This document shows, piece by piece, positions 29,376 to 39,313 of a stretch of DNA of 64,000 bases. The position numbers and the translations under genes were made by a program. How positions within the stretch are numbered: the stretch's first letter is position 1; every line of letters begins with the position of its first letter. The DNA is taken from positions 1-64,000 of the forward strand of contig CAWJYO010000005.1 of the NCBI GenBank assembly GCA_963847085.1. The letters run 5' to 3'. The notes beneath the pieces were generated by a model, which was given only the letters and a program-made list of their open reading frames with translations, did no database searches and was not told the DNA's origin. Source of the DNA: Ilyomonas sp963847085 (GTDB lineage: Bacteria; Bacteroidota; Bacteroidia; Chitinophagales; Chitinophagaceae).

Positions 29376-30734
29376 ATGCCACAATCGCGAAGACATTTTA
29401 TCAAACAAACCACGCTTACTTCTGCCGGTGCTTTCTTAGGCGTCACTGCATTTTCTGCCTCGAGTTATAAAAGAATCATTGGCGCCAACGACCGTGTGCG
29501 GGTAGGCGTTGTTGGCTTTTCCGACCGGCATAAAAGCTCGCACATGCCCAGTTTTATGAACCATTACAAAGAACTGAATTTTGATATAGTGGCAGTATCG
29601 GATATATGGAACCGGCGAAGAGAAGAAGGCGCTGCTGCCTGGAAAGAAAAAATGGGACATGATGTGGTTGCCTGTCGCAACAACGAAGAATTATATGATA
29701 AAAAATTAGTGGATGCTGTGTTCATCAGCACGGCCGATTTTCAACATGCGCTGCACGCAATGGAAGCAGTAAACGCCGGCTGTGATGCCTATGTGGAAAA
29801 ACCTTTTGCCGAAACGATGGACGATAACCGTGCTGCATTAAAAACCATTAAAGCTTCCGGTAAAATTGTGCAGATTGGATCGCAACGCAGAAGCGGCGCC
29901 AACTATTGGTCGGCTAACGACTTTATCCAATCGGGCAAGTTTGGACCCGTTACAATGGTGGAATTGACATGGAATGTAAACCAGCCCGGACGCTGGCGCA
30001 GGCCATCGTTAGTGCCCTTATTGAAAGAACAGGATACCGACTGGAAACGCTTTTTACTAAACCGTCCCAATGATACATTCGACCCGAGAAAATACTTGGA
30101 GTTTCGCTTGTTTTGGCCTTATTCATCCGGTCTGCCGGGGCAGTGGATGAGCCACCAGATAGATACCGTGCATTGGTTTACGGGCTTGCCTCATCCGCGA
30201 AGTGCCGTTGCCAACGGCGGCATTTATATGTGGAAAGACGGCAGAAAAAACTGGGATACCATGACCGTTGTTTTTGATTACGGTCCTCTCAACGATCCGG
30301 CTACAGGCTTCCAGGTAACCTTTGCTTCGCGTATGGATAATGGCGATGAAAATCCAAAGGAAATTTATTATTCCAATGGAGGTGAATTAAATCTCAATAC
30401 CAATAAAGTTTCACCAGCAGGCGGGCTTACACAAAAATTTGCTGCTGACATGAACATGCAACCCAACCTGTTACCTGAGATGAGCCTTGCCTCTTCAGAA
30501 AAAGTGGTTGCATCTGCTAATACCGGTGGCGATGTGCTTACATCAAACCACATTCGCAACTGGATGGAATGTGTGCGCAGCCGCAAACAACCTCATGCGC
30601 CGGTAGAAGCCGGTTATGCTCATGCTATAGCTGTGATTATGGCAAATGCTGCCGTTCATACCGGTGCCAAAGTAACATTTGATGAACAAACCGGCGAAGT
30701 GATGGCAAATGGTAAACCTTTTAAATACTCGTAA
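29376..30734 (+). CDS. Gfo/Idh/MocA-family oxidoreductase with Tat-like signal
   Basis: 452 residues. The N terminus SRRHFIKQTTLTSAGAFLG is a twin-arginine signal of the Bacteroidota kind. The Rossmann domain opens with RVGVVGFSDRH, and the conserved YVEKPFAETMDDN holds the EKP motif of the family. The C-terminal domain includes WMSHQIDTVHWFTGLPHPRSA, with the HxxD/H pattern seen in sugar-modifying members. Probably an exported NAD-linked enzyme acting on sugars or their derivatives. It is followed 5 bp later by a DUF6807 gene, a frequent partner. Confidence 0.9.
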   Translation: MPQSRRHFIKQTTLTSAGAFLGVTAFSASSYKRIIGANDRVRVGVVGFSDRHKSSHMPSFMNHYKELNFDIVAVSDIWNRRREEGAAAWKEKMGHDVVACRNNEELYDKKLVDAVFISTADFQHALHAMEAVNAGCDAYVEKPFAETMDDNRAALKTIKASGKIVQIGSQRRSGANYWSANDFIQSGKFGPVTMVELTWNVNQPGRWRRPSLVPLLKEQDTDWKRFLLNRPNDTFDPRKYLEFRLFWPYSSGLPGQWMSHQIDTVHWFTGLPHPRSAVANGGIYMWKDGRKNWDTMTVVFDYGPLNDPATGFQVTFASRMDNGDENPKEIYYSNGGELNLNTNKVSPAGGLTQKFAADMNMQPNLLPEMSLASSEKVVASANTGGDVLTSNHIRNWMECVRSRKQPHAPVEAGYAHAIAVIMANAAVHTGAKVTFDEQTGEVMANGKPFKYS

Positions 30735-30739
30735 GTTTT

Positions 30740-31784
30740 ATGTTGGTAAAAAGAATAGTTCTTGTTAGTTGCAGTTACTTCATCCTTACGTTTGGTTTTG
30801 CACAAAAAATGGAGAGAGTAAATGTAGTGGCAGATAACAATGCAAAACAAATTACCATCACCATTGGTGGCAAACCGTTCACTACGTTTTGGTATCCCGA
30901 TACATTGGAAAAGCCGGTGCTGTTCCCCATTATTGCAGCCGATGGAAAGAGTAGTTACCCGCGGTTTTCCGTTGGCTACCCGCGCCGGCGATCCTACCGA
31001 TCATCCGCATCACGTAGGGCTTTGGTTCAATTTTGAAAATGTAAACGGGCTGGATTTCTGGAACAACTCGTATGCAATTTCAAAAGAAAAAAAGAAGGGT
31101 TATGGCTGGATAAAAACCGATAAAATAGAGAAGATAAGCAGTGGTGAAAAGGGCATTGTATCGTATCACGCGAACTGGACAAATGAGGCTAATGATGTAT
31201 TATTGGAAGAAAGAACACAATACATTTTCAGCGGCAATGAAAATGAACGTATCATTGACAGGATTACTACATTAACCGCCGATACTGCCGTTCTTTTTAA
31301 AGATGCTAAAGATGGTATGCTGGGCTTGCGGCTGGCACACGAACTTCAAATTTCTTCTAAAGAAGACCAGCAATACACCGATGACAAAGGCAACATAACC
31401 GTTGTAAAAGGAGGCAACGATACCATTGCCAATGGAAATTATCTTACCAGCGAAGGAAAAGTGGGCAATGACGCCTGGAGCACACGCGCCCGCTGGTGCA
31501 AAGTGTGGGGAAAGATGGGAAGCGATTCGGTGAGCATTGCTATAATAGATCACCCGTTAAACGTAAACTATCCTACCTTCTGGCACGCACGCGGCTATGG
31601 TTTGTTTGCTGCCAACCCTTTGGGTGAAAACATTTTTACCAATGGTAAAAGCGCTAAAAATTTGCACCTGCAGAAAGGCGAATCCATTACATTCCGTTAT
31701 CGCATCGTTGTTCAAGACGGGAATACGACTCTTTCTCCGAAACAAATAGATGCACTGGCAGATTCGTTTGCAAAGAGTAAATAA
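30740..31784 (+). CDS. DUF6807 (PmoA-like) secreted protein (one frameshift)
   Basis: About 347 residues with a signal peptide ending GFAQK. After one frame change near 30945 the diagnostic block DHPHHVGLWFNFENVNGLDFW appears, followed by a beta-rich domain ending GESITFRYRIVVQDG. Proteins with this signature were once labelled methane oxygenase PmoA but have nothing to do with methane; they occur in sugar-acid and polysaccharide loci. Translation coupled to the Gfo/Idh gene suggests a shared substrate. Function unproven. Confidence 0.82.
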
Positions 31785-31991
31785 GTAGGTATTAGTAACT
31801 GACTGTTCGTATATCAGGTTAAAACGGATTGCCTTCAGCAATCACTTCTAGCATTCGCTTACTTCTTCATCTTCATGCTCCATTTGTTTTTTGCACATTT
31901 TCATTCCAATTGTTTTTTATTTTTCTTATCCATTCTTTCATAAAAGTTGGAACGGCTATTGAAGTATAAGCAGCCAAAAATTATAACGAAC

Positions 31992-32375
31992 ATGCCAAGA
32001 GCCAAAGCGCCTGCTGCACAACCAAAAAGGATATTAATTGTAGAAGATGAAGGGGATATGTGCCTTCTGCTGAACATTATTTTAAAGGACAAAGAAATAG
32101 AGCTTGATCATGTAAAAAACTTAGCGGCTGCCGATGCTTATTTACAAGAAGAACAGCCTTCGTTGCTGCTGTTGGATAATCAACTGCCGGATGGTTTTGG
32201 AATTGACTGGCTTCCTTCGGTAAAGAAAAAATATCCGGCCATAAAAGTGGCGATGATTTCGGGTTTTGATGGTGCGGCAAAAGATGTTGCATTGCACAAT
32301 GGTGCAGATACTTATATTCAAAAGCCATTTACACGCGAGCAGCTTTCCAACACGGTAAAAGAATTATTGAGTTAA
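31992..32375 (+). CDS. Stand-alone response regulator (receiver only)
   Basis: 127 residues from ATG at 31992, a single CheY-like domain: acidic pair in LIVEDEGDMCLLL, phospho-acceptor Asp in LLLLDNQLPDGFG, Ser in AMISGFDGAAK and Lys in YIQKPFTREQL. There is no output domain. A basic, Ala/Pro-rich N-terminal tail (PRAKAPAAQPKR) precedes the receiver. No kinase is adjacent. A motif-pair terminator follows at 32397. Confidence 0.88.
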   Translation: MPRAKAPAAQPKRILIVEDEGDMCLLLNIILKDKEIELDHVKNLAAADAYLQEEQPSLLLLDNQLPDGFGIDWLPSVKKKYPAIKVAMISGFDGAAKDVALHNGADTYIQKPFTREQLSNTVKELLS

Positions 32376-32396
32376 CTATTTATGTATAAAAAATGA

Positions 32397-32442
32397 GTAA
32401 AAACAAAAGGTACAACAGCTGTTTGTACCTTTTTGTTTTTAC
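32397..32442. terminator. Terminator made from an inverted pair of the dispersed motif
   Basis: GTAAAAACAAAAGGTACAA pairs with TTGTACCTTTTTGTTTTTAC around CAGCTGT. The outer ends are the motif in both orientations. It follows the response regulator and fits a rho-independent terminator. Confidence 0.82.
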
Positions 32443-32583
32443 CTTAAAAGATAACTTATAAAAGATGGTTGTCTAGCTGACATCTTCGCATAGAGAAACA
32501 GTAAAAGTTGCACAATCAAAATAAGTTCGCTTCTTGCATATCATTCACAAAAAAGTATCTTCAATTTTTTAAATACATCAACT

Positions 32584-33402
32584 ATGAAACATTTACTATT
32601 TGCAATGCTTACCATTGCCATTACCTCATCTTTGTTTGCCCAGCATTCTTTGCAAAAGCTTTGGCAAACCGATTCGGTGTTGAAGTTGCCTGAATCGGCT
32701 TTGTATGTTGCGCAATCAAAGTTTTTGTACGTGTCAAACATTGGCGATTTTCAAAAAGAAGGCGTTGGCTTTATCAGTAAAGTTGGATTGGATGGCAAGG
32801 TAATAAAGCTGGATTGGGTTACCGGACTTACACAACCCAAAGGACTGGGATTGTACGGAAATACATTGTACGCCGCAGAACCAACGGCGGTTGCCGTGAT
32901 TGATGTGAATACGGCAAAAATTATCAACCGCATCCCGGTTGAAGGCGCCCAATTTTTAAATGATATTACCGTTGATTTAAAAGGCATTGTTTATGTAAGT
33001 GATACGCGAACCAATAAGGTTCATAAAATTGAAGGCGGGAAAGCTTCTGTGTATTTGGAAAACATGAAAAGTGCAAATGGGGTATTAGCAGTTGGAAGCG
33101 ACTTATATGTGTTAACCGATAGCGTTTTACAAAAAGCAAATGCGAGCAAACAACTTACCACATTAGTGAAAGGAATAGAAGGTGGTGCAGATGGCATTGA
33201 AATGGTAGCACCACACGAGTTTATTGTTACCGGCTGGGCAGGCACTATTTATTATGCAAAAGAAGACGGCTCAATACAGCCGCTTTCAGATACACGAAAA
33301 GAAGGAATTAATTCGGCTGATCTGGGTTATAATCCTGCTTCAAAAACAATTTATGTTCCTGCTATGATGAAGAATATGCTGGTGGCTTATACTGTAAAAT
33401 AG
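32584..33402 (+). CDS. Secreted SMP-30/gluconolactonase-like beta-propeller
   Basis: 272 residues with a signal peptide ending SLFAQ. The repeats have the six-bladed propeller rhythm of the SMP-30/Gluconolaconase/LRE-like group: ESALYVAQSKFLYVSNI, QPKGLGLYGNTLYAAEP, FLNDITVDLKGIVYVSDT, ANGVLAVGSDLYVLTD. The Glu and Asn/Asp positions that bind the metal in SMP-30 have candidates (PESA, LNDI, SDT), but activity cannot be assumed. It precedes a sugar dehydrogenase of related fold. Confidence 0.8.
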   Translation: MKHLLFAMLTIAITSSLFAQHSLQKLWQTDSVLKLPESALYVAQSKFLYVSNIGDFQKEGVGFISKVGLDGKVIKLDWVTGLTQPKGLGLYGNTLYAAEPTAVAVIDVNTAKIINRIPVEGAQFLNDITVDLKGIVYVSDTRTNKVHKIEGGKASVYLENMKSANGVLAVGSDLYVLTDSVLQKANASKQLTTLVKGIEGGADGIEMVAPHEFIVTGWAGTIYYAKEDGSIQPLSDTRKEGINSADLGYNPASKTIYVPAMMKNMLVAYTVK

Positions 33403-33499
33403 CACGATGTATTTTCGATAAAAAGGTTTATTGACAGATAACATCAATTTGCGCTTAACCTCTTTATTAATTCTGTTTCACTTCTTAATACAATTTGGT

Positions 33500-34756
33500 A
33501 TGCGAACAAAAAGCACCTTTTACTTACTGATTGTTCTAATGCTTGTTTATTCTGCAAGCTGTGCAAATAACAATGGTTCGTTTAATAACAATGATGCAGA
33601 CACTACTAACAATGATGCAGACACTACAGGTTCTGCGCCGGTTGAAACCAAATCGCCCAACTCCAATTATAAACCGGCAATGAGCGGGCAAACACGAATT
33701 GGCGGTGTAAAAACAAACACACCTTACAAGGTTGAAAAAATAGCAGACAAGCTCGGTGCGCCCTTCGCCATTGTTGCCATGCCTGATGGCAGGTTGATGG
33801 TAACTATAAAATCGGGCTACGCCGAAATTCATGATGCAACCGGCAAGCTGGTTAAAAAAATCACGGGGCTACCTGCGGTAGTATACGAAGGCCAGGGAGG
33901 CTTGCTTGATGTTGCTTTCGATCCGAATTTTACCAGTAATAAAATGATGTATTGGAGTTATTCAGAAAAATATGGAGGAGGAAATATAACAACCGTTGCG
34001 AAAGGAAAATTGAACGAAGCAGCCGGTAAAGTAGAGAATGTATCGGTCATTTTTCGTGCTACGCCCGCTACGAACGGCAACCTGCAGTATGGCTCAAGGC
34101 TGGTGTTTGATAAAGAAGGAAATTTGTTTGTAAGTGTGGGTGAAAAATATACTCCTGAAAACAGGCTGCAGGCGCAACAACTGAATTCATATCTTGGAAA
34201 AATAGTAAAAATAACAACAGACGGAAAGCCTGCTTCAGGCAATCCATTTCTTAACAAAGCGGGCGCACTACCTGGTATTTATTCTTATGGGCATCGCAAC
34301 CCCGAAGGAACTGACATCAACCCCGTAACGGGTGAATTATGGGAAGCCGAATTTGGTCCGCGCGGTGGCGATGAAATCAATATCATTCACCCTGGTAAAA
34401 ATTATGGCTGGCCCGTTATTACTTATGGCATTGATTATAGCGGCGAAAAATTGGGCGCAGGTATTCAGCAACAAGCAGGCATGGAACAACCTCTTTATTA
34501 TTGGGATCCTTCGATATCGCCCAGCGGCATTTGTTTTTACAAAGGAGATGCGATACCGGAATGGAAGAACAATTTGTTCCTTGCTGCATTGAGTGGTCAG
34601 CATGTTGACAGGCTTGTAATCAAAAACAATAAAGTAGTGGGTGAAGAAAGATTGCTGACTGATAAAAACAATCGCTTTCGCGATATAACATATTTAAACA
34701 ATATGCTGTACACCATTACTGATGATGGAGACATTTACCGTATCAGCAAGAAGTAG
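33500..34756 (+). CDS. PQQ-dependent sugar dehydrogenase-like lipoprotein (GSDH family)
   Basis: 418 residues from ATG 33500; the N terminus VYSASCANN has a lipobox. After a low-complexity linker comes the glucose/sorbosone dehydrogenase propeller: PFAIVAMPDGRLMVT, GQGGLLDVAFDPNF, GSRLVFDKEGNLFVSVGE, YSYGHRNPEGTDINP and EFGPRGGDEINI, ending in NYGWPVITYG. These motifs place PQQ and Ca2+ in soluble glucose dehydrogenase. The protein would oxidise sugars or polyols in the periplasm, passing electrons to an unknown acceptor. No PQQ synthesis genes are in the window. Confidence 0.9.
   Translation: MRTKSTFYLLIVLMLVYSASCANNNGSFNNNDADTTNNDADTTGSAPVETKSPNSNYKPAMSGQTRIGGVKTNTPYKVEKIADKLGAPFAIVAMPDGRLMVTIKSGYAEIHDATGKLVKKITGLPAVVYEGQGGLLDVAFDPNFTSNKMMYWSYSEKYGGGNITTVAKGKLNEAAGKVENVSVIFRATPATNGNLQYGSRLVFDKEGNLFVSVGEKYTPENRLQAQQLNSYLGKIVKITTDGKPASGNPFLNKAGALPGIYSYGHRNPEGTDINPVTGELWEAEFGPRGGDEINIIHPGKNYGWPVITYGIDYSGEKLGAGIQQQAGMEQPLYYWDPSISPSGICFYKGDAIPEWKNNLFLAALSGQHVDRLVIKNNKVVGEERLLTDKNNRFRDITYLNNMLYTITDDGDIYRISKK
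33587..33628 (+). repeat. 21-bp tandem duplication in the lipoprotein linker
   Basis: Two head-to-tail copies, 33587-33607 and 33608-33628, differ only at the last base and encode NNDADTT twice in the unstructured linker after the lipid-anchor Cys. Confidence 0.85.
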
Positions 34757-34780
34757 TGATGAGTTAAATGTTGATGTATG

Positions 34781-34830
34781 AAAATCGAGTAAAAACAAAC
34801 GCTTGCACCTTTTGTTTTTACTCGATTTTT
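34781..34830. terminator. Terminator with inverted pair of the dispersed motif
   Basis: AAAATCGAGTAAAAACAAA pairs with TTTGTTTTTACTCGATTTT around CGCTTGCACCT. Both arms contain the full motif (34789 and 34811). It follows the sugar dehydrogenase gene. Confidence 0.88.
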
Positions 34831-34948
34831 CTTTGTGAATTATCATCCAGTGGAAAAAGCAATGGTTCGACAAAACATAATAACGAAGCTGGATAATAAA
34901 TGAGACACAGATACATTTGAAGACATTAAATTATTCTCATCATTTTAT

Positions 34949-35831
34949 ATGTTGATTAATACAAAGAAGTCTTTTGTTTTTACCCTTATTTTATCACTCT
35001 TAATCCACTTAGTAACGGCGCAAAATGTACACGAGCCATCAGTAACGAATCATCCTGATTGGACGAAACCATATCCTCCTTTTCAGATAGCAGGTAACCT
35101 CTATTATGTCGGCACTTACGATTTAGGGTGTTATCTTATTACTACCGATAACGGCCACATTCTTATCAATACCGGAGTTGCTTCTTCAGCAGCAACAATA
35201 AAACAAAGTGTTGAGCAATTGGGCTTCAATTTCTCCGATATAAAAATACTTTTAACTACACAAGTTCACTACGACCATGTAGGCGCAATGGCTGCTATAA
35301 AAAATGAAACAGGCGCACAAATGATGGTTGATGAAAAAGATGCGGATGTATTGGCAGATGGTGGCAGTTCTGATTATGTATTTGGCGGCAAAGGCGCATT
35401 GTTTCAACCCCTAAAGGCAGACCGTTTGTTACACGATAGAGATACCATAAGACTCGCAAACATGAAGGTGGTTATGTTGCATCATCCGGGGCACACAAAA
35501 GGTTCGTGCAGCTTTTTATTTGATGTAAAGGATAAGCTGAAAAAGTATCGCGTTTTAATTGCTAATCTGCCAACTATTGTGGTAGATAAAAAGTTCAGCG
35601 AGGTTACTGCATATCCAAACATTGCGAGCGATTATGCTTATACATTTCGCGCTATGAAAAACATATCATTTGATATATGGCTGGCTTCTCATGCAGGTCA
35701 GTTTGATTTGGAATCGAAACACAAACCCGGCGGCGCTTACAATCCTGATGCCTTTAAAGACAGGCAGGGATATGATAAAGCTTTGAATGAACCTGGAAGC
35801 TCAATACAAGCAAAAGCTGAAAGAAGATTGA
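34949..35831 (+). CDS. Subclass B3 metallo-beta-lactamase, Gln-variant (GOB-like)
   Basis: About 294 residues with a signal peptide ending VTAQN. Zinc-site motifs: TTQVHYDHVG, HHPGHTKGSC and the third-site ASHAGQFDL. Most B3 enzymes have HxHxDH in the first motif; here the first His is Gln, as in GOB enzymes, which remain active. NHPDWTKPYPPFQIAGNLYYVGT is typical of B3. The frame slips near 35795 (an extra C in CC); the corrected tail is LEAQYKQKLKED with TGA at 35831, 14 bp before the convergent gene's stop. It may confer carbapenem hydrolysis or have a house role. Confidence 0.87.
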
Positions 35832-35845
35832 TGCTTTGTTTCTTT

Positions 35846-37482
35846 TTACTCCCAATCAAAATGTACCATTTTTCCGTCCAGCTTCCATACCTCTGGAAAC
35901 GGGTTCGTAAGCCAATCCTGCGGCTCTCCAATGGGCTGCACTTTGGCTGCATCAGTAAAGCATTGTTTGATGAATTCTTTTTGTTCCGCACCTACTGCAT
36001 CAGGTTGCGCCGAAATAAATAGGGGTGCGCTGCTTTGCGCTAATAGTTGCATCCATTGTTTGTTTTTACTCCAGGGAATGGCGGTGGTCAATCCTACACA
36101 ATCACCATCCGCTTCATAAAACGCTTTGTGTTGCGCCATGCGGAAACCCATCGTGTTTACGCCCATTTTTTTTGTGCGTGCCCATTCTTTACCGCTGGTG
36201 TCATCGCCAATTCGATTCAGTTCAAATAACCTGCTGATAAATGACTTACGGTGTTGCAGCCAATCAAATACATGTCATCAGCGGCTTCGCGCAAGGCTTT
36301 GTATAAATGCAAAATAATCTCTGCATTTGTTTTTGATGTATCGTTCAAATGCCAGCCTTCTTCAGTCATATTTTTGCCCATATCGAAACCCCATCTGCCA
36401 AAGATGTCGAAGGTTGAGTAATCATGCTTTACCATTTCAAAACCCCATTGTTTGTATAGCCTGATATTGCTTTTGATGTTCTCAATGTTTTCATCAATGC
36501 TAGGGTCGAGTGCAGCGTCATCGTTTTTATTATCGTTTTGAAATTTGGGCAAAAACAAACTCTTCTTTTCATTTGGTTTTGCAATCAAAGGTCTTGTCCA
36601 CAAGCCTGTGCGCATACCCAGCTTTTTTATTTCATTTGTAAGCTTCTGCATGTCGCCAAACTTCTCGTTTGGCTTTGAAAAATCGGTGCCGGTTGACCAG
36701 CCATCATCAATCACAGAAAAAGGCCGGTTATGGTTATCAGTTGCCAGCGGAGAAAGCAGCGCCGTATGTTGCAAAATCAAATCGGCCGAATTATTACCAT
36801 AAGCAAAATACCAATCGTTAATACCATAAACCGGTTGTGCTACTTTTCTTGGTGCGGTCGCACATTTGTTTGCAAAAGCGATGAACCGTAGCAAACACGG
36901 TTTCGCCTTCTTTGTTTTTGCCCGAAATTATATCGGCTGCGTGCAATTGACGATTGCCAAGATTTACGCCGCTACCGCCGTTTCTTACGTCTAAATTTAA
37001 TTGCAGATTTGTGTTGGTTATCTGCCAATAACAAAAAGCATTGCAACCTGTTTTTACGCCAAAACAAAATGTGTGATTGCCGCTGTGCGCTACGCAATAC
37101 CAGGGCAGCTTTTTAGTGTCTGCAACAGGTTGCCAGGCAATGTTGCCATAAGTTCTTTCCCATGCATCGCCTAACAACGGTTGCTTCTTTAGATGTTGCA
37201 TATTTCCAGTTCAGTTGTACTTCTTTTACAGGATAATTGGGCGATTGAATAAATACGGAAACCGCATCTGCCATTGGGTTTTAGCTCTACAATTACATCC
37301 TGATGCTTCCATGTTTTTTGATCGGAAGATTGCAAAGAAATATATGCATCATCCACTAAAATGGATACAGCGTCGGGCATTGGTAAAAGCGTTGTTGGAT
37401 TGCCAGCGGCTTGGGCAATATCAGCAATCAGCAATGAGGCTAACGAAGCGCCACTGAGTTGAATAAAATGTCTGCGGTTCAA
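35846..37482 (-). CDS. Alpha-galactosidase-like (GH27/36 clan) exported hydrolase (three frameshifts)
   Basis: The fragments join to about 545 residues. The N terminus NRRHFIQLSGASLASLLIAD is a Tat-like export signal. A beta-domain precedes the barrel, which has GINDWYFAYGN, FSVIDDGWSTGTDFS, LGMRTGLWTRPL and FEMVKHDYSTFDIFGRWGFD. The Asp in KHDYS is the likely nucleophile of clan GH-D. Frame changes lie near 37195, 36850 and 36210. Substrate probably an alpha-galactoside, but some members prefer other alpha-sugars. Convergent with the metallo-beta-lactamase gene. Confidence 0.78.
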
Positions 37483-37885
37483 TGGTTATTTGTTTTGAAT
37501 GAATAAAGATAAGTGGTTGCAGAATGAGTCAAGCTTATCAACTTCATACTATTCAATTTCGTATTTACAAGAGAAAATGTTATAAAAATAATATTGCATT
37601 CATTTGAAATTATATAGTTTTGTTTTACCACAGATAAATAAAGCAACTGCCAGCAAGGGAATACAATTTTCAACTTTCTAGTTTCAATAGCAAATACCTC
37701 TATTTCGATTTTCATAGTTACTATTCAAAACATAACTTCTTTCAGCACTTGAATGCGTTCCGGAGCAATGAATGTTAGCGAGCAAAATACGTGCAAAAAC
37801 AAACGAATCATAGACTATCTTTATACAAAAAACACATCATTCGTAATCATTAATCAAAACCATCATCTTTAAAATATTACTTTCT
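37483..37885. other. AT-rich gap, no gene seen
   Basis: 403 bp between a minus-strand start and a plus-strand start, so it should hold two divergent promoters. It includes one copy of the dispersed motif (37793). A minus-strand open frame at 37479-37715 has no family or composition support. Confidence 0.5.
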
Positions 37886-38460
37886 ATGAAAAAGCAATTT
37901 TTCTTGTTGGCTATCCTTTTTCTCTTCTTCCTTTTGTTTCACAAAAGCATATTGCCAGTTAAATGTGTATGTGCAGTTTGCGGGCATAACCAGCTAACAG
38001 AAAAGGTACACAACGGCGGGTTTTTAGTTACTTCGTTTGAAACAACTGATTCAACCAATATTAATATCGGAGCTACAGGTGGTGGTGCTGGTGCAGGCAA
38101 AGTAAGCTTTGGTACCGCAAAGCTGCAAAAGTTGTTAGATCCCGCAACAAATCCAACGATCATGATGGATCTTAGCATCTGGTAAGCACATTGCAACCGT
38201 AACTATTACCTGGTATAACAGGCGGTTCAGCCGAAACAAGCAGTCCATACTATCAAATTGTTTTAGGAGATGTTTTGTTTCAATCGGTTTCTATTTTATC
38301 CCCTTCCTGCAACACATCAACCAACTGCAATAATTTGTTTGAAGAAATTCATCTTGCGTATGCCAAAATACAATGGAAAGGAAGCACAACTTCTCCTTCC
38401 GGCAATACAACATCAGGACCAACCGGAGGATGGGATATAACTACCAATAAATCTTTCTAA
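37886..38460 (+). CDS. Hcp-like (T6SS tube fold) protein with a signal peptide (frameshifted)
   Basis: About 190 residues after repairing four breaks (near 37940, 38000, 38175, 38220). The N terminus MKKQFFLLAILFLFFLLF with KAYCQ then LNVYVQFAGITS is a cleavable signal peptide of the Bacteroidota type. What follows has Hcp-family landmarks in order: SFETT, GGGAGAGKVSFGTAKLQKLLD, ASGKHIATVTITWY, YYQIVLGDVLFQSVSI, HLAYAKIQWKG and a closing GGWDITTNKSF. Classical Hcp is cytoplasmic and lacks a signal, and no other T6SS gene is present. The next gene encodes a T9SS cargo. Function unknown; a secreted Hcp-fold protein is the safe reading. Confidence 0.72.
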
Positions 38461-38470
38461 ACTTTTGGTT

Positions 38471-39223
38471 ATGAAAATGCTTTTGGTTTTGTGCTTATTT
38501 TATTTGGGTATAACAACAAGTAGCTATGCGCAATTAGGTGTGTCTTCTGTAGGTATGTTATCTGCATTAGGAACCACAACCATCAACAACTGCAATTATT
38601 CGCTTGGCAAACGTTTGTTGGCTACTTCCGCAACTTGCCGTTGCAATTGTAACAGCGTGTTAGCTGTTACAGGCTTGCATCTGGAAGGAAAACGGCAAAA
38701 CAAAAACAACGTAGCATTCAGCTGGTACACTCTAACCGAAACGAACAACAAAGGCTTTTTTGTTCAGCGGTCGTTTGCGAAATAGTAATGCAATTTCAAA
38801 CCACAACTTTTATAAATAGCAAGGGCAATAATAACAGTAAAACGAATTATAGCTTGATGGATGTAAACAACTTTTCCGGTGTTACCAATTATCGGATTGA
38901 ACAGCAAAACAGCGATGGAAGCATTGCTTATTCAAATGTGGTAAGTGTTGCCGGTATTGCTGATGATAAGTTTGTAATTTATCCAAACCCATCTTCAGGA
39001 GCCGTTGCCCTGTTACTGCCTTCCAACTATTCGGCATCTTCTGCAACGGTTACTTTGTATGATGCTTCAGGCAGAAAAGTGTATCAGAATACTTATGCGG
39101 TTGGTTCGGGCGCAGTTGTTCAAATCAACAATATTGCGCAGTTTACAAACGGGTACTTATCAGGTTATCGTAAGTAGCAGTACCGATAAAATGTTGCAGG
39201 GCAAAGTTGATATTGAAAGATAG
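38471..39223 (+). CDS. Secreted protein with T9SS type A sorting domain (frameshifted)
   Basis: About 250 residues. A signal peptide (LLVLCLFYLGITTSSYAQ) is followed by a Cys-containing region (ATCRCNCNS), then the conserved lead-in NNVAFSWYTLTETNNKGF, and the C-terminal sorting domain FVIYPNPSSGAVALLLP with YDASGRKVYQ and, after a frame repair near 39160 (extra G in GGG), NGTYQVIVSSS. The domain directs export through the type IX system and is then removed. It starts 10 bp after the Hcp-like gene, so the two are likely made together. Confidence 0.8.
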
Positions 39224-39313
39224 TTGTAAGAAGAAGTGCAGGTTTGTTTTTGTACAAAATCTGGTTATTTGTCCGTTTTTGTTTTTGCCTTATTATTGGG
39301 ATGCAGTTTTACC

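Noticed and set aside
29149..29439. Open frame between pncB and the Gfo/Idh gene
   Set aside because: Low-complexity hydrophobic translation overlapping a real start; nothing recognisable.
37479..37715. Minus-strand open frame in the gap before the Hcp-like gene
   Set aside because: Composition is that of AT-rich intergenic DNA, it overlaps the alpha-galactosidase start, and there is no family resemblance.
37886..39223. A T6SS locus
   Set aside because: Only the Hcp-like protein is present; sheath, baseplate, membrane complex and ClpV are absent, and the protein has an export signal.
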